NCBI GenBank assembly: GCA_002434335.1
Contig: DJJW01000081.1
Coordinates: forward strand, 7,628-13,189
Direction of reading: 5' to 3'
Length of the DNA: 5,562 bases
Source: Lachnoclostridium sp. UBA6558
GTDB taxonomy: Bacteria; Bacillota; Clostridia; Lachnospirales; Lachnospiraceae
The translations under genes were made by a program, and so were the position numbers. Below, piece by piece: positions 1 through 5,562 of this stretch (its first letter is position 1; every line of letters begins with the position of its first letter). The notes beneath the pieces are model-generated. The model worked only from the letters and a program-made list of their open reading frames with translations, was not told the origin of the DNA and did no database searches.

Positions 1-48
1 CGTGTCTTTCTTGAGGCTTTTCTTAAGGCTTTTCTTGGGTTTTATCTT
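1..48. repeat. Four imperfect 12-bp tandem repeats
   Basis: On the plus strand the units are cgtgtctttctt (1-12), gaggcttttctt (13-24), aaggcttttctt (25-36) and gggttttatctt (37-48). The two middle copies differ at one base and the outer ones are more diverged. Because the period is a multiple of three, open frames run through it: plus frame 1 is open from the edge to a TAA at 55-57 (ending RVFLEAFLKAFLGFYLNL), and one minus frame reads as a KKSL repeat but has no ATG or ribosome binding site. It may be the end of a plus-strand gene convergent with the dehydrogenase gene, or a non-coding spacer repeat; the window edge prevents a decision. Position at the sequence edge also fits an assembly break caused by repeats. 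Confidence 0.6.
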
Positions 49-70
49 AATCTATAATACGAATTATTTA

Positions 71-1021
71 TTACAGTGATAATATCTTACTGGTGTATTC
101 TCTGATGACACCTACAGATTTCTTGAACTTCTCAAGTTCCTCTTCTGTCAGATGTACTTCCACTACATCACTGACACCGCTGCGGTTAAGAATAGAGGGA
201 ACACCGCAGAATACGTCATGTTCTCCAAATTCACCTTCTAACAGGGTCGATACGGGAATAATCTTATTCTCATCATTTAAGACTGCCTTTATTATTCCTG
301 CTGCTGTAGTTGCAATACCATAGCAGGTGGTACCTTTGATATTAAGGATATCAAAGCCTACCCGGGTTACTTTATATACAATCTCATCCAGATTGATATC
401 ATCATATTCCTTATTATCGGAAAGGATATCGTTAATCCGCTTACCGCCTACTGTTACATGGGACCAGGGGCACATCTGGCTGTCTCCGTGCTCACCCATC
501 GTATAACCCTGTACGCTTCTTGGATCCACATGAAAAAGCTCTCCGATAAAATGCTTTAATCTTGCAGAATCCATGGCTGTACCGGTTCCAATAACCTGGT
601 TCTTAGGAAGTCCGGAGATTTTATATACATAATGTGCGATAATATCTACCGGATTGGAGACAACAATAAAATGTCCCTTAAAACCGGCTTCCATAATAGG
701 TGTAACAATGGATTTTGCAATTTTTGCTGACAGCTCCAGTGTATCCAGTCTTGTCTGTCCGGCTTTTGGAGGTGCTCCGGCTGTGATAACAACAATATCT
801 GCATCTCCACAGTCCTCATAGGTTCCCTGGGTAACCTTAACATTACGGTTTAAATATTCCACGCAGTGGCACAGGTCCATTACCTCTCCTCTGGCTTTAT
901 CCTTATTAATATCTATAATCATTACCTCATCACATACTCCCTGTGTTATGAGACTGAAAGCTGTGGATGAGCCAACCATTCCTGCTCCAACGATTACAAC
1001 CTTGCTTCTGTTAATTGTCAT
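71..1021 (-). CDS. ldh: L-lactate dehydrogenase family protein (NAD-dependent 2-hydroxyacid dehydrogenase)
   Basis: Predicted cytosolic enzyme that interconverts pyruvate and L-lactate with NAD(H), regenerating NAD+ in fermentation. It has 316 residues, the normal length for the LDH/MDH family. Visible landmarks are the Rossmann glycine motif GAGMVG (12-17), the NAD ribose-binding Asp37 at the end of strand 2, the active-site loop GAPPKAGQTR with catalytic Arg91 (Arg109 in LDH numbering), NPVD (123-126), DSAR with Asp151 and Arg154 (Asp168 and Arg171), the proton-relay His178 in GEHGDS (His195), and KGTT with Thr232 (position 246). The specificity position 102 is Pro85 rather than the Gln of LDH or the Arg of MDH. 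The Arg173 and His188 ligands of fructose-1,6-bisphosphate in Bacillus LDH align with Lys156 and Gln171, so allosteric control is doubtful. The start is well supported: AAAGGAG at 1028-1034 lies 6 bases before the ATG. It follows the diguanylate cyclase gene by 30 bases and is probably co-transcribed with it. Family assignment is firm; the exact substrate (lactate or another 2-hydroxyacid) is less so. Confidence 0.93.
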   Translation of the reverse strand: MTINRSKVVIVGAGMVGSSTAFSLITQGVCDEVMIIDINKDKARGEVMDLCHCVEYLNRNVKVTQGTYEDCGDADIVVITAGAPPKAGQTRLDTLELSAKIAKSIVTPIMEAGFKGHFIVVSNPVDIIAHYVYKISGLPKNQVIGTGTAMDSARLKHFIGELFHVDPRSVQGYTMGEHGDSQMCPWSHVTVGGKRINDILSDNKEYDDINLDEIVYKVTRVGFDILNIKGTTCYGIATTAAGIIKAVLNDENKIIPVSTLLEGEFGEHDVFCGVPSILNRSGVSDVVEVHLTEEELEKFKKSVGVIREYTSKILSL

Positions 1022-1027
1022 TTATAA

Positions 1028-1034
1028 CTCCTTT
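1028..1034 (-). promoter_or_regulatory. Ribosome binding site of ldh
   Basis: The minus strand reads AAAGGAG followed by a 6-base spacer and ATG, a near-perfect match to the anti-Shine-Dalgarno sequence. It fixes the ldh start. It sits in the 30-base gap after the cyclase stop codon, a gap too short to hold a full promoter plus leader, so any private ldh promoter would have to lie inside the cyclase coding region. Confidence 0.85.
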
Positions 1035-1051
1035 CTTATCCTGCCTGATTG

Positions 1052-3055
1052 CTATTCTTTAAGATATTCAATTCTGTTACGGCCATTTCCCTTGGCCTGA
1101 TATAGCAGTTTGTCTGCAATACCTATCAGTTCTTTGATACTTTCTCCCTGATAACAGGCAAGACCAATGCTTATTGTAACACGAAGTTCCTTCTTTTCAA
1201 ATACATAATTTTTTATACATTCTTTCATTCTCTCAGCGATTTCTACAGCACTGCCTGCGCCTTTAATACCACTAAGTATAATCATAAACTCTTCCCCGCC
1301 ATAACGGCCGGCAAAGTCACTGCTTCTTAAACAGCTCTGGATAATCTCTGAAATTCTAATCAGCACCTGATCCCCCAGCTGATGCCCATAGGTATCATTT
1401 ACTCGTTTAAAATGATCAATGTCTAACATCATAACTGCCAGACCTATAGGTTCTTGCTGCTGCCGCTGTATTTCTCTGTCCAGTATTTCCAGTATGTACT
1501 CATGGTTATGCAGGTTGGTGAGGCTGTCTTTCACCGCCTTTTCTTTAAATAACTCGTTGCTGATTACCAGTTCTTCATTGATTCTCTCTATTTCTGCTTT
1601 TCTTCTTGCTAAGAGCAATTCTCCTTTTTTGCGGTCGGTGATATCTCTTGCTACAAATACGAAACCAAAAGCTTCCTTTGCTTCATCTCTTAGAGCAGAG
1701 GCTTTTACTTCTGCATATCTGAGCTCTCCATCCTTTTTGTGATATCTTAACTGAATGTGATTAATTGCATTGTTTAAGTAGCTTTGACAGGATTTATTCC
1801 ATTGTCTTTCACTGCCTTTTTCTAAAAAGGCAAATACATGCTCTGGAAGTTCTTCCTCTGATATATCGTAACCCAGAAAGTTCTTTATACTTTTACTGCA
1901 ATAGCTTAACCTGCCTTTCCTATCGGTAACCAATACCAGATCCGGTATGGAATCCATTAATTTATTGAACATTTCTTCGCTTTCCTTAAGCCTCGCTACC
2001 GTTTCCTTATGGCGCTTCATTTCCAGCTTCAGTTCTTCCATTGCCCGAATGTCCTGAGCAATAATCAGATATCCAAGCTCCAGTCCATTGCCGCTTCCTT
2101 TAATGGGAACTATGGTCATGTTAGTCGGTATAGTTTCACCCTGTTTCGTCTTAACGCTTATATTGTAATGTTTCTTTCTATGAGGTGAGCTCCCCTTTAC
2201 CCAGGTTCTGAATTGCTTCTGCTCATTGCCTAAGAGCTTTTCAAATTTGGTGCTGACAAGATCTTCTGTCTCATATCCAAGTACCATCTGCGCCTGCCGG
2301 TTTATACGGATAATCCTCCCATTTAAGTCAATGAGAAATTCAAAATCCATGGTTTCCTTAAATAATTCCTTAATAATTAATTCGTTAGGCGTCAGAAGAA
2401 AATTGTACTTTCTGATTGCATGGTTTATACCCAGTATCATAATCACACCGAATATCTGCGTACTATTCAAAAAGCCCTCTACATACCGTGGTATTACGAA
2501 TTCACCAATCAATGCAAGGATATAGGTAATCACCCCTGTTGTTACTATGACATATACCTGTTTCTTTACAATAATATGAGGCGTTTTATGCTTCCATACC
2601 AGAAGCCGGATCATGCCGATTAAAGTATAGAGGTAATTATAAACTGGATTACTCAGGTTAAAGAAATGATAAAGACCGCTTGGCCAGCTCCCTCCAAGAG
2701 GAAACACAAAAACAGTGAGTACACAGTAGAAAAAAGCCGGGGAAAATAACAGGATACATTTAAACGGACTGTATATGAGTCTGTCATCTGTAATTACCAA
2801 AATCATAAAGAGTAACAGAGCCGGAAAGAAACACCATCCCAAAGCCGACAGCTTGTTCCAGAAACTAAATACATAAATATTATCCGTTATTACATAAGCA
2901 ATAGAATAAGCAAATGCCCAAATTGCCAGGGAGGCTGTAAGCAGCAGAAAAGCTTTACCTAACCCTGAATTCTTATTAAGCGTATAGGTGGATATCCCCA
3001 CAGACAGATAAATAACCCCAGCAATCATTGAAAGAAACGACAATACATATTCCAT
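1052..3055 (-). CDS. Membrane-bound diguanylate cyclase, 7TM-PAS-PAS-GGDEF
   Basis: Predicted to make c-di-GMP from two GTP at the inner face of the membrane in response to a signal read by its N-terminal half. The 667 residues fall into these parts. Residues 1 to about 215 have roughly seven hydrophobic segments (near 4-24, 33-56, 65-88, 97-119, 138-154, 167-188, 199-213), resembling the 7TM input region found on some histidine kinases. PAS 1 lies at about 230-337, PAS 2 at about 362-475 (ending ARDITDRK), and helical linkers at about 338-362 and 473-508. The GGDEF domain spans 508-667. The catalytic core looks intact: DSLTNL (510-515), metal-binding Asp545 in DIDHFK, NDTYGH (553-558) and the signature GGEEF (586-590). 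RSSD (577-580), exactly five residues before GGEEF, is a canonical inhibitory I-site, so product feedback is expected. There is no EAL or HD-GYP domain, so it is a synthase only. The first Met was chosen because GAGGG precedes it by 9 bases and it opens directly into the first membrane segment. The ligand is unknown; the PAS domains show no obvious haem or flavin signature by eye. No gene symbol is assigned. Confidence 0.95.
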   Translation of the reverse strand: MEYVLSFLSMIAGVIYLSVGISTYTLNKNSGLGKAFLLLTASLAIWAFAYSIAYVITDNIYVFSFWNKLSALGWCFFPALLLFMILVITDDRLIYSPFKCILLFSPAFFYCVLTVFVFPLGGSWPSGLYHFFNLSNPVYNYLYTLIGMIRLLVWKHKTPHIIVKKQVYVIVTTGVITYILALIGEFVIPRYVEGFLNSTQIFGVIMILGINHAIRKYNFLLTPNELIIKELFKETMDFEFLIDLNGRIIRINRQAQMVLGYETEDLVSTKFEKLLGNEQKQFRTWVKGSSPHRKKHYNISVKTKQGETIPTNMTIVPIKGSGNGLELGYLIIAQDIRAMEELKLEMKRHKETVARLKESEEMFNKLMDSIPDLVLVTDRKGRLSYCSKSIKNFLGYDISEEELPEHVFAFLEKGSERQWNKSCQSYLNNAINHIQLRYHKKDGELRYAEVKASALRDEAKEAFGFVFVARDITDRKKGELLLARRKAEIERINEELVISNELFKEKAVKDSLTNLHNHEYILEILDREIQRQQQEPIGLAVMMLDIDHFKRVNDTYGHQLGDQVLIRISEIIQSCLRSSDFAGRYGGEEFMIILSGIKGAGSAVEIAERMKECIKNYVFEKKELRVTISIGLACYQGESIKELIGIADKLLYQAKGNGRNRIEYLKE

Positions 3056-3064
3056 ATTAATCCG

Positions 3065-3069
3065 CCCTC
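3065..3069 (-). promoter_or_regulatory. Ribosome binding site of the diguanylate cyclase gene
   Basis: The minus strand reads GAGGG, then a 9-base spacer CGGATTAAT, then ATG. It is weaker than the site before ldh, suggesting the cyclase is translated less efficiently than the dehydrogenase on a shared transcript. That comparison is inference from the match alone. Confidence 0.55.
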
Positions 3070-3089
3070 GGCTCTGTAATTTTTACGAA

Positions 3090-3101
3090 AATCTTAAGAT
3101 T
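3090..3101. promoter_or_regulatory. 12-bp perfect palindrome over the predicted start point (possible operator)
   Basis: AATCTTAAGATT is a perfect inverted repeat with no central spacer. It begins directly after the predicted -10 element, and its centre falls at the predicted transcription start (about 3095). A bound regulator here would block initiation, so it is a candidate repressor site. It matches no operator that I recognise; in particular it is not a Rex or PurR box. In A/T-rich DNA a 12-base palindrome can occur by chance, so only its placement makes it notable. Confidence 0.4.
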
Positions 3102-3130
3102 ACTATAACAGAATTAATAATGGTAATCAA
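3102..3130 (-). promoter_or_regulatory. Sigma-A type promoter with extended -10 for the cyclase-ldh unit
   Basis: On the minus strand the -35 element is TTGATT (3125-3130; four of six consensus bases), the spacer is exactly 17 bases (3108-3124), and the -10 is TATAGT (3102-3107; five of six). A TG one base before the -10 makes it an extended -10 (TGTTATAGT). Predicted transcription start is about 3095, giving a leader of about 40 bases, too short for a typical c-di-GMP or purine riboswitch. It lies downstream of the purL terminator, as expected for an independent unit. Confidence 0.65.
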
Positions 3131-3151
3131 TTCGTAACAGCTGAAAATCGA

Positions 3152-3200
3152 GCTAATCCTGACGTATTTTTATTATCAAGGAATCATTCCTGCTAATCCT
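3152..3200. repeat. Pair of 9-bp direct repeats upstream of the cyclase promoter
   Basis: AGGATTAGC (minus-strand reading) occurs at 3192-3200 and again at 3152-3160. The copies are 40 bases apart start to start, close to four helical turns, so both would face the same side of the DNA. The nearer copy ends about 22 bases upstream of the -35 element, the usual zone for an activator. The copies themselves are plain in the sequence; a regulatory role is only a possibility. Confidence 0.35.
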
Positions 3201-3245
3201 TACTATATCTGAAAGCATTAAAAGGCTTCTCTTCCATAAAAGCAT

Positions 3246-3283
3246 AAAAATCACCCCGGGTCAGCGCATTTGCCGGGGTGATC
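3246..3283 (-). terminator. Rho-independent terminator of the purL transcript
   Basis: A perfect 10-base stem, ATCACCCCGG (3250-3259) against CCGGGGTGAT (3273-3282), with a 13-base loop (3260-3272). Read on the minus strand, the stem ends in a run of five T (3250-3246). It starts about 40 bases after the purL stop codon. No T run follows on the plus strand, so it is directional. It separates purL from the cyclase promoter. Confidence 0.88.
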
Positions 3284-3321
3284 TGCTACTATAATTTAAT
3301 ATATGTTTCTAATCTGTAAAG

Positions 3322-5562
3322 TTATTTGAAATATTCAACACCGGATTCAAAGATATACTGGTCTCGGTTACCGGTAATATTTACAGCAACCCCTTTACCT
3401 TTTCTTTCCGAATGCGTCATCTTACCAAGAACTCTTCCATCAGGACTTGTGATACCCTCTATGGCGTAATAAGAACCATTGGGGTTAAATTCCTCGCTCA
3501 TTGCAGGATTTCCGCTTAAATCCACATACTGGGTAGCAACCTGCCCTGCTGCAAATAGCTTACTTATCCATTCCTGGTTTGCTACAAATCTTCCTTCCCC
3601 ATGAGAGGTAGGGATTGCATAGGTTCCCCCAAGTTCCGCCTTCTTAAGCCAGGGTGATTTATTGGATACAACTTTTGTATATACATACTTGGAAACATGA
3701 CGTCCGATATGATTGGTAGTTAACGTAGGGGAATCCTCCTTTTGAGGAGTAATCTCACCGTAAGGCACCAGCCCCAGTTTGATAATAGCCTGGAAGCCGT
3801 TGCAGATACCAAGTGCCAGACCATCTCTTTTCTTTAGGAGCTCATCGACTGCTTCCTTTAATTTTGCATTCTGAAAGGCGGTGGCAATAAACTTACCGGA
3901 ACCATCGGGTTCATCACCTGCGGAAAATCCGCCGGGGAACATGATTATCTGTGCTTCCTTCACTGCCTTAACAAATCTGTCAACGGATTCCTCAATGCTT
4001 CCCGGTGTCAGATTGCGGAATACCACGATATCTGGTGTGGCACCTGCCGCCTCAAAAGCCAGGGCAGAATCGTATTCACAATTGGTTCCCGGAAATACAG
4101 GGATAAATACTCTGGGTTTTGCTATTTTTTCTTTTGTATAATAGATAGCTTTCTTTTCCTCGTAAATTCCTGTATCAATTAATGTCTCCGTCACACCGGA
4201 GGAGGTAGGAAATACTTTTTCCAAAGAATTTTCCCAGCTGCTCTGTGCTTCCTCCAGTTCCACCTTAGCTTCTTTATAAGTAAATGCCTTATCAGCCGTA
4301 ACTTTACCTACATAGAGAAAGTTTAATTCAGAGGTCTTTAAGGCTGCCAGACCTTCCTCTTTCACTTCCAGAAGCAGGGCACCGTACGCCGGTGCAAAAA
4401 GCTCCTCTTCTGTCAGTTCTTTCTGAAAAGCGATACCATATTTGTTTCCAAAAGCCATCTTACTTGCTGCCTCAGCTATACCGAAGGCTCCGGGAGCGTA
4501 TGCTGCTGACACAAGTCCTTGGTTCATCAGTTCATGAATCTTTTCATAGGAGGCTTTGATTGACTCATAAGCCGGCAGGTCGTATTCGTCCTTCTCTGCC
4601 AGGACTGCGATTAAGTGAGAACCTGCTTCTTTTATTTCTCCGGTAATAACCTGAGAAGCTTTCGTTATTGCAACGGCAAAGGATACAAGGGTAGGAGGTA
4701 CATCAATGTCCTGAAAGGTTCCGGACATACTGTCTTTGCCGCCAATAGAAGCAAGCCCTAAGCTTAACTGAGCTTCATAAGCTCCCAGTAGTGCTGCCAG
4801 AGGTTCTCCCCAGCGCTTGGCATCGTCTCCCAGTCTCTTAAAATACTCCTGGAAGGTGAAATAAATAGTTTTATAATCTCCGCCGGAAGCAACTATCTTC
4901 GCCACAGATGAGAGAATGGCATAAACCGCACCATGATATGGACTCCAGCTGGATAAGAAGGGATCAAAACCATAACTCATCAAGGTAACGGTATCACATT
5001 CACCCTTTAAAGAGGGAAGCTTTGCAGCCATGGTCTGTACCGGTGTGGTCTGGTATTTACCGCCGTAGGGCATCGTTACCGTTGCTGTTCCGATAGAGCT
5101 GTCGAACATCTCAACCAGTCCCTTTTTGGAGCAGCTGTTAAGGTCACTCAATACCTTAAGCAGCTTGGTTCTAAAGGAAAAGCTCTCAGCTGTCCTTGAA
5201 CCGTCTGACTTATTATCATAAAAGCTGCTGCCGTTTTTAAAATAGTTATCCTGAGCTTCAGGAGGTGTTACCACTACCTCCGTTTCCTGATGAGCGCCGT
5301 TGGTATTTAAGAATTCTCTGGATATATTAACAATCTCCTTGCCTCTCCATACCATAACAAGCCTTGGCTCTTCCGTGACTTCTGCTACAAGAGTAGCTTC
5401 CAGGTTCTCTTCCTCTGCATACTGAAGCAGTGCCTCTACATCTCCGGCATCCGCTACCAGTGCCATTCTCTCCTGGGACTCGGATATCGCAAGCTCTGTA
5501 CCATCAAGTCCGGCATATTTCTTAGGGACCTTATCCAGATCAATAAATAATCCGTCTGCCTA
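3322..5562 (-). CDS. purL: Phosphoribosylformylglycinamidine synthase, single-chain type with fused glutaminase (5' end missing)
   Basis: Cytosolic enzyme of step four of purine synthesis: FGAR, glutamine and ATP give FGAM. About 745 residues are visible, against roughly 1,250 for the family, so the N-terminal 40% is outside. The ATG at 5464-5466 is not the true start: the conserved segment GLDGTELAISESQER runs straight into it from upstream. With that Met as residue 1, residues up to about 55 are the end of the first AIR-synthase-like domain, about 96-395 are the second such domain (GFDPFLSSWSPYHG 166-179, GGKDSMSGT 242-250), and about 450-714 are a class I glutamine amidotransferase. The latter has PVFPGTNCE (456-464), the nucleophile Cys555 in GICNGFQ, SHGEGRF (621-627), and the His685/Glu687 pair in HSER that completes the catalytic triad. 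Ammonia made there is channelled to the synthase half. The C-terminus is intact and is followed by a terminator. The first complete codon at the edge (5560-5562) reads TAG in this frame where Leu is expected; see findings. Promoter and any purine-responsive leader lie outside. Confidence 0.96.

Noticed and set aside
1022..1051. A Rex-type redox operator in front of ldh.
   Set aside because: No TTGTTAA...TTAACAA-like inverted repeat is present in the 30-base gap.
1095..1130. Small inverted repeats (ctgata/tatcag and gcag/ctgc) as a terminator or attenuator before ldh.
   Set aside because: They lie inside the conserved GGDEF C-terminus (ADKLLYQAKG), are short with weak stems, and have no T run.
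1419..1742. Plus-strand open frame of 107 codons antisense to the cyclase gene; similar frames at 93-323, 2226-2525, 2420-2623 and 3881-4141, and a minus-strand frame at 646-843.
   Set aside because: All lie wholly inside well-supported genes on another frame, have no recognisable domain, and have serine- or leucine-rich compositions typical of antisense reading. They are shadows.
3202..3207. A second TATAGT on the minus strand as an alternative upstream promoter.
   Set aside because: The hexamer 17 bases upstream is AGAAGC, a poor -35, and there is no TG extension. The element at 3102-3107 is much better.
3056..3321. A riboswitch (c-di-GMP or purine type) or a small gene in the gap between purL and the cyclase gene.
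   Set aside because: The leader after the predicted start is only about 40 bases and has no multi-helix fold apart from the short palindrome. No open frame with a ribosome binding site is evident. The terminator, promoter and repeats account for the region's visible structure.
5464..5466. The ATG here as the start of a separate 714-residue gene.
   Set aside because: Conserved family sequence continues in frame upstream for 31 codons and no ribosome binding site precedes it. It is an internal methionine of purL.

Overview
The window reads as ordinary chromosomal DNA from a low-to-moderate GC Firmicute of class Clostridia. Lachnospiraceae (Clostridium cluster XIVa) is the best guess. This rests on the single-chain purine enzyme PurL with a fused glutaminase, of the type common in Clostridia and Bacteroidales rather than the split PurL/PurQ/PurS of Bacillus. 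A lactate dehydrogenase of clostridial type, AGGAG-type ribosome binding sites and A/T-rich gaps agree with it. No gene here is a clear marker of horizontal transfer. No RNA gene, insertion sequence or CRISPR array was seen.

Layout: all three genes lie on the minus strand, so transcription runs from high to low coordinates. Positions 5562 to 3322 hold the C-terminal 60% or so of phosphoribosylformylglycinamidine synthase (purL), cut by the right edge. A strong rho-independent terminator at 3246-3283 closes that unit. A 266-base gap (3056-3321) carries the terminator, a good sigma-A type promoter with an extended -10, a 12-base palindrome over the predicted start point, and a pair of 9-base direct repeats. 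This promoter drives a 667-residue membrane diguanylate cyclase (7TM-PAS-PAS-GGDEF, 3055-1052). Only 30 bases later, with no terminator between, comes an L-lactate dehydrogenase family gene (1021-71). Positions 1-70 hold a 12-base tandem repeat and no recognisable terminator.

How the parts fit: purL is de novo purine synthesis and is transcriptionally insulated from the rest. The diguanylate cyclase and the dehydrogenase look like a two-gene transcription unit. That would tie production of the second messenger c-di-GMP to expression of a fermentative NAD(H) enzyme. The co-transcription is an inference from spacing and the absence of a terminator, not proof of a functional link.

Points worth a second look are the dehydrogenase's non-standard substrate-specificity residue (Pro where LDH has Gln) and loss of the usual fructose-1,6-bisphosphate ligands, the operator-like palindrome at the cyclase promoter, and an in-frame TAG in purL at the last three bases of the window. 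I see no evidence for a wholly new multi-gene system here.
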